A stretch of DNA of 64,000 nucleotides, taken from Saccharothrix obliqua. GTDB lineage: Bacteria; Actinomycetota; Actinomycetes; Mycobacteriales; Pseudonocardiaceae. The notes under the pieces were generated by a model. It worked only from the letters and a program-made list of their open reading frames with translations. It made no database searches and was not told the DNA's origin. Below are positions 43,300 through 52,507 of this stretch, piece after piece. The first letter of the stretch is position 1, and every line of letters starts with the position of its first letter. The position numbers and the translations under genes were made by a program. The stretch is from assembly GCF_019375475.1 (NCBI RefSeq), contig NZ_JAHXGQ010000003.1:62001-126000 (forward strand), written 5' to 3'.

Positions 43300-44913
43300 T
43301 CAGCGCTCGCCGAGTTCGTGCACCACCAGCGCGACGTAAAGCGACAACACCGATTCCGGGTCGTCCAGCGATACACCGAGAATCTGCTCGATGCGCGCGA
43401 GCTGTTGGTAGTAGGCGGTCCGCGACAAATGCGCCGCGTTCGCCGCGGCGGATTTGTTGCCGCCGTGCTCGCAAAAACCGCGGAGCAATTCCAGTAAACG
43501 GCTGCCCTGGTTCGCGTCGCGGTCGACCAGGGCGCCGAGTTCCCGGTCCGCGAAGGCACGCACCCGCTCGTCGTCACGCAGCAGGTGCAGCAGCCCGCGC
43601 AGCCGCACGTCGTCCAGCCGGTGGTAGAGCCGGTTGCCCGGCGAGCGCATCGCGGCGGCCGCGATGTGTGCCGCCTCGCCGAGGCTGCGCCGCACCTCGG
43701 TGAGCGCGGACACCGTGGTGCCGACCGCGATCACGACCGGCACCGAGTGCGGTGTGGTGGCGGCGGTGCGGTGCACCTCGCGGGCCAGGCGGCGCAGCAC
43801 GCCGTCCAGCCCGGCGGCGGGCGGCAGCGACAGCAGCGCGCGCACGCTGGTGTCGTCCACGACCCCGACCAGCGCGGGCACCGTGACGCGGCGCGTGGCC
43901 AGCGCCGCCGCCTCGGCCAGGTCCCGCAACACCTCCTGGGTGGCCAGCGCCTGCGCGGGCGGGGTGGCGGCGCCCGGCCGGATCGCCACGCCCACGAGCT
44001 GCCTGCGCTCCAGCGGCACACCCAGTGCCGCCGCGCGTGCGACCAGGTCGTGCGGCGGTCGGTCCAGCAACTGGGTGAGCAGCGTGCGGTGGGTCTGGCG
44101 CTCCAACGACTCCCGGTCACGCGCCACCAGGCGGTGCACGGCCAGCGCGGACGCGGCACGCTCGGCCACCACGACGTGCCGGTGGGGCGGCGGTTCCGGC
44201 GACAGGACCACCAGCCGACCCCAGTCCGCGCCACGCGCACCGACCACGGTGACCAGCCAGCCCGACCGCTCGTGGTAGGCGGTGCGCTCGGGCTGCGTGA
44301 CCGCCCGCGACCGGGCGGCCCAGTCGGCGAGCAACGCCGTCGGGTCCTGGCCCGCCGCGTCGTAGGCCAGGACCTCGTGCCCCAGGGTCTCCAGCACGAC
44401 GGGCAGCCCGGACGTGCGGGCCACCTCGCGCAGCACCTCCGCGGGTTCCGCGCCGGCCACGGTGAGCGCGGTGAACGTCTCGTGCACCTGCTCGGCGGCC
44501 CGCAGCTCGGCGAGCTGGGCGTCCACGATCAACGCCACCACCGCCTCGGCCACCGACACGAACCGGGTCTCCTCGGCGAGCGTCACCAGCGGCAGCTCGT
44601 GCCGCTCGGCGGCGGTCACCAGGGCGGCGGGCACCCCGCCGCCCCACCGCCGCACCAGCTCCACCACCAGCCCCGCCGCGCCCACCTCAGCCAGGTCGGC
44701 GACGTACCGGGCGAGGCCGTCCGCGTCGTCCGGCAGCGCGATGCCCGTGGTGAGCACGAGTTCGCCACCACGCAGCAGGTGGGCGATGTCGGCGATCTCC
44801 GCGGCGTGCACCCAGCGCACCCGCCGCTGGATGCCGCCCGCGCCCGCGACGACCCGCGGCCGGGCCCGGCGGACGACCGGCAGGGCGAGGGCTTCGGCCA
44901 CCGTGGGGTACAT
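43300..44913 (-). CDS. PucR-family transcriptional regulator
   Basis: This 537-aa regulator has an N-terminal PucR domain (YPTVAEALALPVVRRARPRV to about residue 125), a middle domain, and a C-terminal HTH_30 with NKSAAANAAHLSRTAYYQQL. It is divergent, over 107 bases, from the aminotransferase and semialdehyde dehydrogenase operon, its likely target. ATG 44913 has no Shine-Dalgarno; TACATT ends 6 bases before it, so the mRNA may be leaderless. GTG 44919 is an alternative. It is a distant paralogue of the regulator at 12748-14244, so purine and beta-alanine routes each have their own PucR protein. Confidence 0.9.
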   Translation of the reverse strand: MYPTVAEALALPVVRRARPRVVAGAGGIQRRVRWVHAAEIADIAHLLRGGELVLTTGIALPDDADGLARYVADLAEVGAAGLVVELVRRWGGGVPAALVTAAERHELPLVTLAEETRFVSVAEAVVALIVDAQLAELRAAEQVHETFTALTVAGAEPAEVLREVARTSGLPVVLETLGHEVLAYDAAGQDPTALLADWAARSRAVTQPERTAYHERSGWLVTVVGARGADWGRLVVLSPEPPPHRHVVVAERAASALAVHRLVARDRESLERQTHRTLLTQLLDRPPHDLVARAAALGVPLERRQLVGVAIRPGAATPPAQALATQEVLRDLAEAAALATRRVTVPALVGVVDDTSVRALLSLPPAAGLDGVLRRLAREVHRTAATTPHSVPVVIAVGTTVSALTEVRRSLGEAAHIAAAAMRSPGNRLYHRLDDVRLRGLLHLLRDDERVRAFADRELGALVDRDANQGSRLLELLRGFCEHGGNKSAAANAAHLSRTAYYQQLARIEQILGVSLDDPESVLSLYVALVVHELGER

Positions 44914-45020
44914 GAACACAATGTAAGTCGAATTGCCGGAATGCGGTACACGTTGTGCATGGCGGCGGCGTGGTGTCCCGACCAGACTTCCGGTCCAGGG
45001 ACGCCCCCGAGGAGGACGTG

Positions 45021-46310
45021 ATGGCAGCGAACGGAAGCGGGCACGCCGAACTGCTCGCCCGGCACCGCGCGGTGATGCCGGGCTGGCTGGCCCTGTACTA
45101 CGAGCAGCCCATCGAACTGGCGCACGCCTCGGGCCGCCGCGTGACCGACCGGGAGGGCCGCACCTACCTGGACTTCTTCGCCGGCATCCTGACCAACGCG
45201 ATCGGCTACGACGTCGCCGAGATCAGCGACGCGGTCCGCGCGCAGCTCGACACCGGCGTGCTGCACAGCTCGACGCTGTACCTGATCCGGGCGCAGGTGG
45301 AGCTGGCCGAGCGGATCGCCGGGCTGTCCGGCATCCCGGACGCCAAGGTGTTCTTCACCAACTCCGGGACCGAGGCGAACGAGACGGCACTCGTGCTGGC
45401 CACCCAGTACCGCCGCAGCGACCAGGTGCTGGCGTTGCGCAACTCCTACCACGGCCGGTCGTTCGCGAGCATGGCCGTCACCGGCAACCGGGGTTGGTCG
45501 GCGTCGTCGCTCAGCCCGGTCAAGGTGAGCTGGGTGCACGGCGGCTACCGGTACCGCAGCCCGTTCAAGGACCTGTCCGACGCGGACTACGTCCGGGCGT
45601 GCGTCGCCGACCTGCGCGAGGTCCTGGCGACCACCACGGCGGGCGACGTGGCGTGCATGATCGCGGAACCCATTCAGGGCGTCGGTGGTTTCGCCACTCC
45701 GCCGGACGGGTTGTTCGCCGCGTTCAAGGAAGTCCTCGACGAGTACGGCATCCTGTTCATCTCCGACGAGGTGCAGACCGGCTGGGGGCGCACGGGCGAG
45801 CATTTCTGGGGTATCCAGGCACACGGCATCACGCCGGACGCCATGACGTTCGCCAAGGGTCTCGGCAACGGGCTCGCCATCGGCGGCGTGGTGGCGCGTG
45901 GCGACCTGATGGACTGCCTGTCGGCCAACTCGATCTCCACGTTCGGCGGCAACCCGGTGTCCACGGCGGGCGCGGCGGCGACCCTGGAGTACCTGCTGGA
46001 CCACGACCTCCAGGCGAACGCGGCGAAGATGGGCGAACGGCTCATCGGCGGGTTGCGCGGCATCGCCGAGCAGCGCCCGGCCGTCGGCGACGTGCGCGGC
46101 AAGGGGTTGATGGTGGGCATCGAGCTGGTCGGCCCGGACGGCGAGCCCGACCCGAAGGCGGCGACGGCCGTGCTGGAGGGCACGCGGGAACGCGGCCTGC
46201 TGGTCGGCAGGGGCGGCCTGCACGGCAACGTCATCCGGCTCGCGCCGCCGATGACGGTGACGGAGGACGAGGTGGCGGAAGCACTGGGCATCCTGGGGGA
46301 CGTGCTGTGA
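45021..46310 (+). CDS. Class III PLP aminotransferase, probable beta-alanine/omega-amino acid type
   Basis: The 429-aa protein is a class III aminotransferase. PLP-binding features are NSGTEANETALVLATQ, ISDEVQTGWGRTG (Asp for the pyridine nitrogen) and the Schiff-base lysine near residue 279 in FAKGLGNGLAIGG. Its partner downstream is a malonate/methylmalonate-semialdehyde dehydrogenase, so it most likely removes the amino group of beta-alanine or beta-aminoisobutyrate produced by the ureidopropionase. GAGGAGG at 45009-45015 precedes ATG 45021 (GTG 45018 is an alternative). The next start overlaps its stop by 4 bases. Confidence 0.87.
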   Translation: MAANGSGHAELLARHRAVMPGWLALYYEQPIELAHASGRRVTDREGRTYLDFFAGILTNAIGYDVAEISDAVRAQLDTGVLHSSTLYLIRAQVELAERIAGLSGIPDAKVFFTNSGTEANETALVLATQYRRSDQVLALRNSYHGRSFASMAVTGNRGWSASSLSPVKVSWVHGGYRYRSPFKDLSDADYVRACVADLREVLATTTAGDVACMIAEPIQGVGGFATPPDGLFAAFKEVLDEYGILFISDEVQTGWGRTGEHFWGIQAHGITPDAMTFAKGLGNGLAIGGVVARGDLMDCLSANSISTFGGNPVSTAGAAATLEYLLDHDLQANAAKMGERLIGGLRGIAEQRPAVGDVRGKGLMVGIELVGPDGEPDPKAATAVLEGTRERGLLVGRGGLHGNVIRLAPPMTVTEDEVAEALGILGDVL

Positions 46311-47797
46311 GGATCACGCACCGGATCGGCGGCAAGCCGTGGGAGGGCGTCGCGACCCGCGCGGGCGACGTGTTCGACCCGGCGACCGGGCAGGTGGCCG
46401 CGCGGGTCGACTTCGCCTCGGCGGACGTGGTGGACGAGGCGGTGGCCGCCGCGCGGGCGGCGTTCACCGAGTGGCGCGAGGCGTCCCTCGCGCGGCGGTC
46501 GGGTGTGTTGTTCGCGTTCCGCGAGCTGCTCGACTCGCGCAAGGACGAGCTGGCCGCGATCGTGACCGCCGAGCACGGCAAGGTGCTGTCCGACGCGGCG
46601 GGCGAGGTGCAGCGCGGCCTGGAGGCCGTGGAGTTCGCGTGCGGCATCCCGCACCTGCTCAAGGGCGGGTTCAGCGAGAACGCCTCGACGCGGGTCGACG
46701 TGTACTCCATCCGGCAGCCGCTGGGCGTGGTCGGCGTGATCTCGCCGTTCAACTTCCCGGCCATGGTGCCGCTGTGGTTCGTGCCGAACGCCATCGCGTG
46801 CGGCAACGCGGTGGTGCTCAAACCGTCGGAGAAGGACCCGTCCGCGGCGGTGTTCCTCGCCGAGCTGCTCGCGGAGGCGGGGTTGCCGGACGGCGTGTTC
46901 AACGTCGTGCACGGCGACAAGGAAGCGGTGGACCGGGTGCTGGAGCACCCGGACGTGAAGGCGGTGTCGTTCGTCGGGTCCACGCCGATCGCGCGGTACG
47001 TCTACGAGACCGGCACCCGGCACGGCAAGCGCGTGCAGGCGTTGGGCGGGGCCAAGAACCACATGGTGGTGCTGCCGGACGCGGACCTCGACCTGGCCGC
47101 CGACGCGGCCGTGTCGGCGGGGTTCGGCTCGGCGGGCGAGCGGTGCATGGCGATCTCGGTCGTGGTCGCCGTCGACCCGGTCGGGGACGAGCTGGTCGCG
47201 AAGATCGCCGAGCGCATCGCGGGGCTGCGCGTCGGGGACGGGCGGCGGCCGGGGTGCGAGATGGGCCCGCTGGTCACCGGCGCGCACCGGGACCGGGTGG
47301 CGGGCTACCTGGACGCCGGTGTCGCCGAGGGCGCGGAGCTGGTGGTGGACGGCCGGGATCACCCGGTCGACGGTGAGCCGGGCGGGTTCTGGCTCGGGCC
47401 GACGTTGTTCGACCACGTGGGCACGGGGATGTCGGTGTACCGCGACGAGATCTTCGGCCCCGTGTTGTCCGTGTCGCGCGTGGCGACCTACGAGGACGCC
47501 GTGCGCGTGGTGAACGACAACCCGTACGGCAACGGCACGGCGATCTTCACCAACGACGGCGGCGCGGCGCGGCGGTACCAGAACGAGGTCGAGGTGGGCA
47601 TGGTCGGCGTGAACGTGCCGATCCCGGTGCCCGTCGCGTACTACTCGTTCGGCGGCTGGAAGGACTCGCTGTTCGGCGACTCGCACGCCTACGGGCCGGA
47701 CGGCGTGCACTTCTTCACGCGTACGAAGGTCGTCACGGGCCGGTGGCTGGACCCGTCGCACGGCGGCGTCAACCTGGGATTCCCGCAGAACACCTGA
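46307..47797 (+). CDS. mmsA: CoA-acylating (methyl)malonate-semialdehyde dehydrogenase
   Basis: This 496-aa ALDH has the marks of the CoA-acylating MmsA group: ISPFNFPAMVPLWFVPNAIA, the altered ALGGAKNHMVVLPDAD segment (no general-base Glu) and nucleophile Cys280 in GSAGERCMAIS. IPVPVAYYSFGGWKDSLFGD is the family C-terminal signature. It converts malonate semialdehyde to acetyl-CoA (or methylmalonate semialdehyde to propionyl-CoA), finishing beta-alanine breakdown. GTG 46307 lies on a GTGA overlap with the aminotransferase stop. A 15-bp hairpin at 47800-47841 ends the transcript. Confidence 0.93.
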   Translation: MRITHRIGGKPWEGVATRAGDVFDPATGQVAARVDFASADVVDEAVAAARAAFTEWREASLARRSGVLFAFRELLDSRKDELAAIVTAEHGKVLSDAAGEVQRGLEAVEFACGIPHLLKGGFSENASTRVDVYSIRQPLGVVGVISPFNFPAMVPLWFVPNAIACGNAVVLKPSEKDPSAAVFLAELLAEAGLPDGVFNVVHGDKEAVDRVLEHPDVKAVSFVGSTPIARYVYETGTRHGKRVQALGGAKNHMVVLPDADLDLAADAAVSAGFGSAGERCMAISVVVAVDPVGDELVAKIAERIAGLRVGDGRRPGCEMGPLVTGAHRDRVAGYLDAGVAEGAELVVDGRDHPVDGEPGGFWLGPTLFDHVGTGMSVYRDEIFGPVLSVSRVATYEDAVRVVNDNPYGNGTAIFTNDGGAARRYQNEVEVGMVGVNVPIPVPVAYYSFGGWKDSLFGDSHAYGPDGVHFFTRTKVVTGRWLDPSHGGVNLGFPQNT

Positions 47798-47799
47798 GC

Positions 47800-47841
47800 C
47801 CGCCACCCGGTTCCGCGCCTCGGCGGGGAACCGGGTGGCGG
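47800..47841. terminator. Bidirectional terminator hairpin, mmsA / EF-G2
   Basis: A 15-bp perfect stem pairs 47800-47814 (core CGCCACCCGGTTCC) with 47827-47841 (core GGAACCGGGTGGCG) around a 12-base loop. It starts 3 bases after the mmsA stop and ends just before the convergent EF-G2 stop. Confidence 0.85.
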
Positions 47842-47846
47842 CGTGG

Positions 47847-49904
47847 TCAGGTCGCGCGGGCGGCGAGCGCCTGGGGCAGCGGGTCGTAGCGGCCGAAGCG
47901 GCGGGTGTACCCACCGGTGCCGGAGGTCAGGGAGCGCAGCTCGATCGCGTACCGGAGCAGTTCGGTCGACGGCACCTCGGCGCGGATCACCGTGTAGCCC
48001 GGGGTGTCGGCCTCGGTGCCGAGCACGCGACCCCGGCGACCGGACAGGTCGCCCAGCACGGTGCCCAGGTGCTCGTCCGGCAGCCGGATGGACACCTCGT
48101 CCAGCGGTTCCAGGACGGTGGTCCGGCCGTTGGCCGCCGCGTCCTTGAGCGCGAGGGCACCCGCGGTCTGGAACGCCGCGTCCGACGAGTCCACCGAGTG
48201 CGCCTTGCCGTCCACCAGGGTCACCCGCACGTCGACCACCGGGTGACCGCCGGACAGGCCGCGTTCGAGCTGGGCGCGCACGCCCTTCTCGATGCTGGGG
48301 ATGAACTGGTTGGGCACCGCGCCGCCGACGATCCGGTCCACGAACTCGAACCCGGCGCCGCGGGGCAGCGGTTCCACCACGATGTCGCACACCGCGTACT
48401 GGCCGTGGCCGCCGGACTGCTTGACGTGTCTGCCGTGGCCCTTGGCCGGGCCGGCGAACGTCTCCCGCAGCGCCACGCGCACCGGTTCCGTGTCGACCTC
48501 CGCGCCACCCGCGCGCAGCCGGGCCAGCACCACGTCCGCGTGCGCCTCGCCCATGCACCACAGCACGAGCTGGTGGGTCTCGGCGTTGCGCTCCAGCCGC
48601 AGCGTGGGGTCGCCCGCGACGAGCTTGCCGAGGTTGCGCGCCAGGTTGTCCTCGTCGCTGCGGCTGCGCGGCACGACCGCGACCGGCAGCAGCGGTTCCG
48701 GCATCTCCCACGGCTCGACCAGCAGCGGCCGGTCCGGCGCGGACACCGTGTCGCCGGTCTCGGCGGAGCCGAGCTTGGTCAACGCGCACAGGTCGCCCGC
48801 CACGCAGTACGGCACCTCGCGCAGGTTCGAGCCGAGCGGCGAGTAGACGTGGGCGACGCGTTCGTCCGCGTCGTGGTCCTCGTGGCCGCGGTCGGCCATG
48901 CCGTGCCCGGACACGTGCACCGGGCGTTCGGGCCGCAGCGTCCCGGAGAACACCCGGACCAGCGAGACACGACCCACGTACGAGTCCACGGCGGTCCGGA
49001 CGACCTCCGCGACCAGCGGTCCGTCCGGGTCGGCGGCGAGCCGGGGCTGGGGTATGCCGTCCACGCCGGTGACCTCGGGCAGCGGGTGCTCCAGCGGTGA
49101 CGGGAAGGCGCGCGCGATGCCGTCCAGCAGTTCCGGCAGGCCCATCCCGGTCAGCGCGCAGACCGACAGGACGGGGTGGAAGGAGCCGCGTGCGACGGCG
49201 GTCTCCAGGTCGGCGACCAGGGTGGCCTGGTCGACCTCCTCGCCGCCGAGGTAGCGGTCCATGAGGGTCTCGTCCTCGCTCTCCGCGATGATTCCCTCGA
49301 TCAGGGCGTTGCGCTGCTCCTCGTACCGCGGGTCGGCGGTGGTCAGCAGGTTGACCAACCCGTCGTCGCCGGGCAGGTAGAGCGGCACGACGCCCGCGCC
49401 GAACGCCTGTTGGCACGCGGTGATCGCGGACAGCACGTCGGCCCGGTGGTGGTCGGTGCGCGCGACGACCACGGCCCGGGGCATCCCGACCGACGCGCAT
49501 TCCTCCCACAGGGCGACCGTGGTGGCGTCGACGCCTTCGGCGGCGCTGATCACGAACAACGCGGCGTCGGCCGCCCGCAGCCCGGCCCGCAGCTCGCCGA
49601 CGAAGTCCGCGTAGCCCGGCGTGTCGATGAGGTTGATCTTGACGTCGCCGTGCCGGACCGGCGCGATGGAGAGGCCGACCGAGCGCTGCTGCCGCACGGC
49701 GGCGGGGTCGTGGTCGCACACCGTGTTGCCCTCGGTGACCGAGCCGGCCCGGGGCACCACGCCGGTGCTGGCGAGGAGGGCCTCGGTGAGCGTCGTCTTG
49801 CCGGAGCCGGACGGGCCGACCAGCACGACGTTGCGGACCTTGGCCGGGTCGTCTACAGCGACCGCGCCTGCCGAATGGCCGTTGTCGGAGTTTTTCGTTC
49901 CCAT
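47847..49904 (-). CDS. Elongation factor G-like protein EF-G2
   Basis: This 685-aa translational GTPase has G1 VGPSGSGKTTL, G3 LIDTPGYADFV and a degenerate G4 VVARTDHHRAD in place of NKxD. EF-G domains II to V follow (LVRVFSGTLRPE, HADVVLARLRAGGAEVDTEP, GHGQYAVCDIVVEPLPRGAG). It matches the mycobacterial FusA2/EF-G2 group, which lacks the translocation activity of true EF-G and has no firm role. ATG 49904 has GGAGGG about eight bases upstream; a further upstream extension reads as non-family. It stands alone next to pdxS, divergent across about 284 bases. Confidence 0.9.
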   Translation of the reverse strand: MGTKNSDNGHSAGAVAVDDPAKVRNVVLVGPSGSGKTTLTEALLASTGVVPRAGSVTEGNTVCDHDPAAVRQQRSVGLSIAPVRHGDVKINLIDTPGYADFVGELRAGLRAADAALFVISAAEGVDATTVALWEECASVGMPRAVVVARTDHHRADVLSAITACQQAFGAGVVPLYLPGDDGLVNLLTTADPRYEEQRNALIEGIIAESEDETLMDRYLGGEEVDQATLVADLETAVARGSFHPVLSVCALTGMGLPELLDGIARAFPSPLEHPLPEVTGVDGIPQPRLAADPDGPLVAEVVRTAVDSYVGRVSLVRVFSGTLRPERPVHVSGHGMADRGHEDHDADERVAHVYSPLGSNLREVPYCVAGDLCALTKLGSAETGDTVSAPDRPLLVEPWEMPEPLLPVAVVPRSRSDEDNLARNLGKLVAGDPTLRLERNAETHQLVLWCMGEAHADVVLARLRAGGAEVDTEPVRVALRETFAGPAKGHGRHVKQSGGHGQYAVCDIVVEPLPRGAGFEFVDRIVGGAVPNQFIPSIEKGVRAQLERGLSGGHPVVDVRVTLVDGKAHSVDSSDAAFQTAGALALKDAAANGRTTVLEPLDEVSIRLPDEHLGTVLGDLSGRRGRVLGTEADTPGYTVIRAEVPSTELLRYAIELRSLTSGTGGYTRRFGRYDPLPQALAARAT

Positions 49905-50188
49905 GAGGACCGCCCTCCACAAGTGTTTAGTGTTCGATCTCACACCCGCTGCGGCGATGGGACAAGCCCAACCCGGCACAACCGACCCGGCAGGAGGAAC
50001 CCGGAAGGGCTGTATTCGGCGGGACGGGCCGCCGGGACGTGTCGTTGGCCGAGTGTTTGCGGTGGCGTAGGCCACTACCTGCGGTTGTGCGTCGAGTGGA
50101 CTGCTGAGAACGCGTTGAATTGGCCTGCTTCGGCGGTCCACGTCGGACGTAACATGGGCGCGTTGTTCACCGACGCGAAAGGTTGGCC

Positions 50189-51097
50189 GTGACCACTTCA
50201 TCCGACTCCGGGACGCACGTCACCGGCACCGCGCGCGTGAAGCGCGGCATGGCCGAGATGCTCAAGGGCGGCGTGATCATGGACGTGGTCAACGCCGAGC
50301 AGGCCAAGATCGCCGAGGACGCGGGCGCGGTGGCCGTCATGGCGTTGGAGCGCGTGCCCGCCGACATCCGCGCGCAGGGCGGCGTGTCGCGGATGAGCGA
50401 CCCGGACATGATCGACGGCATCGTGGCCGCGGTGTCGATCCCGGTGATGGCCAAGGCGCGCATCGGGCACTTCGTCGAGGCGCAGGTGCTCCAGTCGCTG
50501 GGCGTCGACTACATCGACGAGTCCGAGGTGCTGACGCCCGCGGACTACGCCAACCACATCGACAAGTGGCAGTTCACCGTGCCGTTCGTGTGCGGTGCGA
50601 CGAACCTCGGCGAGGCCCTGCGGCGGATCACCGAGGGCGCCGCGATGATCCGGTCCAAGGGCGAGGCCGGCACCGGTGACGTGTCGAACGCGACCACGCA
50701 CATGCGCAAGATCCGCGCCGAGATCCGTCGCCTCCAGAACCTGCCGGCGGATGAGCTGTACGTCGCGGCGAAGGAGTTGCAGGCCCCGTACGAACTGGTG
50801 CGCGAGGTCGCCGAGGCGGGCAAGCTGCCGGTCGTGCTGTTCACGGCGGGTGGCATCGCCACCCCGGCCGACGCGGCGATGATGATGCAACTCGGCGCCG
50901 AGGGCGTGTTCGTGGGTTCCGGCATCTTCAAGTCGGGCAACCCGGCGCAGCGCGCCGAGGCGATCGTGAAGGCGACCACCTTCCACGACGACCCGGACGT
51001 GATCGCCAAGGTGTCCCGCGGCCTCGGTGAGGCGATGGTGGGCATCAACGTCGACGACATCCCCCAGCCGCACCGGCTGGCGGAGCGCGGCTGGTAG
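50189..51097 (+). CDS. pdxS: Pyridoxal 5'-phosphate synthase, lyase subunit PdxS
   Basis: The 302-aa PdxS makes PLP from ribose 5-phosphate, glyceraldehyde 3-phosphate and ammonia supplied by PdxT. Conserved segments include [37 protein letters not shown] (active-site Lys), [16 protein letters not shown] and [22 protein letters not shown] 50189 has GAAAGG six bases upstream. In mycobacteria PdxS and PdxT genes lie close together; here pdxT is 6.4 kb downstream on the same strand, past eight inserted genes. A terminator follows at 51110-51135. Confidence 0.97.
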   Translation: MTTSSDSGTHVTGTARVKRGMAEMLKGGVIMDVVNAEQAKIAEDAGAVAVMALERVPADIRAQGGVSRMSDPDMIDGIVAAVSIPVMAKARIGHFVEAQVLQSLGVDYIDESEVLTPADYANHIDKWQFTVPFVCGATNLGEALRRITEGAAMIRSKGEAGTGDVSNATTHMRKIRAEIRRLQNLPADELYVAAKELQAPYELVREVAEAGKLPVVLFTAGGIATPADAAMMMQLGAEGVFVGSGIFKSGNPAQRAEAIVKATTFHDDPDVIAKVSRGLGEAMVGINVDDIPQPHRLAERGW

Positions 51098-51109
51098 CAC
51101 GTCCGTCGA

Positions 51110-51135
51110 GCCCGCCGGGAGATCACCCGGCGGGC
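51110..51135. terminator. Terminator hairpin after pdxS
   Basis: GCCCGCCGGG (51110-51119) pairs exactly with CCCGGCGGGC (51126-51135) around AGATCA, starting 13 bases after the pdxS stop. It overlaps the end of the small leftward frame at 51123-51368 and could serve both. Confidence 0.75.
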
Positions 51136-51368
51136 CGCTGCCTTTCGCGGCTCCACCGGTTGGCGAAGGACGATTCGCGGACCGCTTCCTGGAGCGCCTC
51201 GCCGTCGACCCGCCACGTGCGCGGCCAACTCGCCCGGTAGGAGTCGGCCATCGTGGGCGGGTTCGGGGAGTCGCCGACCGGGTCGGGTGCCGCCGGTGTG
51301 GTGGTGGAGAGGCTGCGCGGGAGCGACAGGCGCGGGGACTCGGCAGCGACCACGGAGTCGACCTTCAC
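51123..51368 (-). CDS. Unrecognised 81-aa frame coupled to the RHH gene
   Basis: The 81-aa frame starts at GTG 51368 on a GTGA overlap with the stop of the RHH-like gene and would be co-translated. Its sequence (KVDSVVAAESPRLSLPRSLS, then a TTTPAAPDPVGD linker and RASWPRTWRVDGEALQEAVR) is unlike any toxin I recognise, and the first part is low in complexity. It could be a novel small toxin or partner, a remnant of a longer partner gene, or a chance frame. No PIN, RelE or MazF features are seen. Confidence 0.35.
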   Translation of the reverse strand: MKVDSVVAAESPRLSLPRSLSTTTPAAPDPVGDSPNPPTMADSYRASWPRTWRVDGEALQEAVRESSFANRWSRERQRPAG

Positions 51369-51598
51369 CGCACCGCTTCCTCTCGGGTGGTGCGCAGCGC
51401 TTCGCCCTCGACACCCCGCGACCGGTCGGTCGCGGACTCGACCCACTCCGACATGGTCGGCTTGTTGGCCGCCTCGGTCACGATCGCGCTGACGTAGTCG
51501 GTCAGCGACATGCCGGCGGATTTCGGCCGCGTCCGAAGGGAAGCGACGACCTCGACGGGCACGCGGACATGGAGTGACTGCGTCTCGCCATCGGTCAT
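51365..51598 (-). CDS. Ribbon-helix-helix (CopG/FitA-like) protein, possible antitoxin
   Basis: The 77-aa product has a short beta strand and two helices of the RHH type: SLHVRVPVEVVASLRTRPKS, then SLTDYVSAIVTEAANKPTMS. The acidic/polar tail (EWVESATDRSRGV) is like the toxin-binding tails of VapB/FitA antitoxins. ATG 51598 begins MTDGETQSLHVRV; no clear SD was found. No PIN-domain toxin follows; instead an unrecognised 81-aa frame overlaps its stop by 4 bases. It may be an orphan or decayed toxin-antitoxin module. Confidence 0.6.
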   Translation of the reverse strand: MTDGETQSLHVRVPVEVVASLRTRPKSAGMSLTDYVSAIVTEAANKPTMSEWVESATDRSRGVEGEALRTTREEAVR

Positions 51599-51706
51599 GT
51601 CGCCGAGGCTAGGTGGTGCGCTGGTGGCTGTCATGGAAGTCGTCTCGGTCGATTCCGCGTTTGAGCGATATCCCTCGAACGGGCGTTCTACACCGGGTTC
51701 GGCGAT

Positions 51707-52477
51707 TCAGGCCCGAGCGCGTTGTGCGGTGAGCACGGGCTGGTAGTACCCGCTGGAATCGGGACTGTGCCAGGTGATGTCGGTGAAACCGGCCTCGGCC
51801 ACGAACTCCGTCAGCCGCGGGGCCGTCAACGCCCAGTAGGTGCTCCGGCGGACGCGGATCTGCCAGGTGTTCTCCTCGGGGACGAGCTGGAAGTGCTCCA
51901 GGTCGTAGTGCTCGCCGTCCTCGTGCCAGTGCCACAGCTGGAAGGTGATCACCTGGCCGTCGCGGGTTTCCGAGACCTGGGGAGGTGTCGCCGCGGTCCG
52001 CCGCGCCTCCGCGTAGTCCCGGACGGTGATCACCAGCAGCCCGTCGTCCCGGAGCACCCGTCTCATGCCGAGGAGCGCCGCCCGGACGTCTTCCCCGGAG
52101 AGCAGGTGCGGGAGCGAGTTGTCCGCGCAGAGGACGACGTCGAACGACGCGTCCCTGAACGGCAGCCCCCGCATGTCGGCCGCCACGGTCGGGAGCCGGT
52201 TCCCCCGTGCCGCGGCCTCGGCGGCGGCACGCGTGGCGGCGACCGGGCTCAGGTCGCTGCCGACGACCTGGTGCCCGGCCCCGGCCAGTCCGATGGCCTG
52301 GGTGCCGATACCGCACGCGCAGTCCAGGACGGTGTGCGGTCCGGTGCCGAGGTGGCCGTGGACGAGCTTGCCCAACACCTCGGCCTGGTAGGCGATGCCG
52401 GCGTCCCAGTCCCGGAACATCAGGTGGTAGTCCGGGGCCAGATCGTCGTAGAAATCCCGCGTGGAGGGTTCGGGCAC
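51707..52477 (-). CDS. Class I SAM-dependent methyltransferase
   Basis: This 256-aa protein has the class I methyltransferase fold: motif I VLDCACGIGTQAIGLAG (SAM binding), the acidic motif II VVGSDLSP, and post-II/IV ADMRGLPFRDASFDVVLCAD. The segment ENTWQIRVRRSTYWALTAP and the C-terminal WHSPDSSGYYQPVL suggest a glycine/sarcosine-type or small-molecule methyltransferase. I cannot name the substrate. GTG 52477 is the only family-like start. Its neighbours (RHH gene, cupin regulator) do not suggest a pathway. Confidence 0.83.
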   Translation of the reverse strand: MPEPSTRDFYDDLAPDYHLMFRDWDAGIAYQAEVLGKLVHGHLGTGPHTVLDCACGIGTQAIGLAGAGHQVVGSDLSPVAATRAAAEAAARGNRLPTVAADMRGLPFRDASFDVVLCADNSLPHLLSGEDVRAALLGMRRVLRDDGLLVITVRDYAEARRTAATPPQVSETRDGQVITFQLWHWHEDGEHYDLEHFQLVPEENTWQIRVRRSTYWALTAPRLTEFVAEAGFTDITWHSPDSSGYYQPVLTAQRARA

Positions 52478-52507
52478 GGGGCCACCGTAGTGCGCGGCAC
52501 GACCGGT

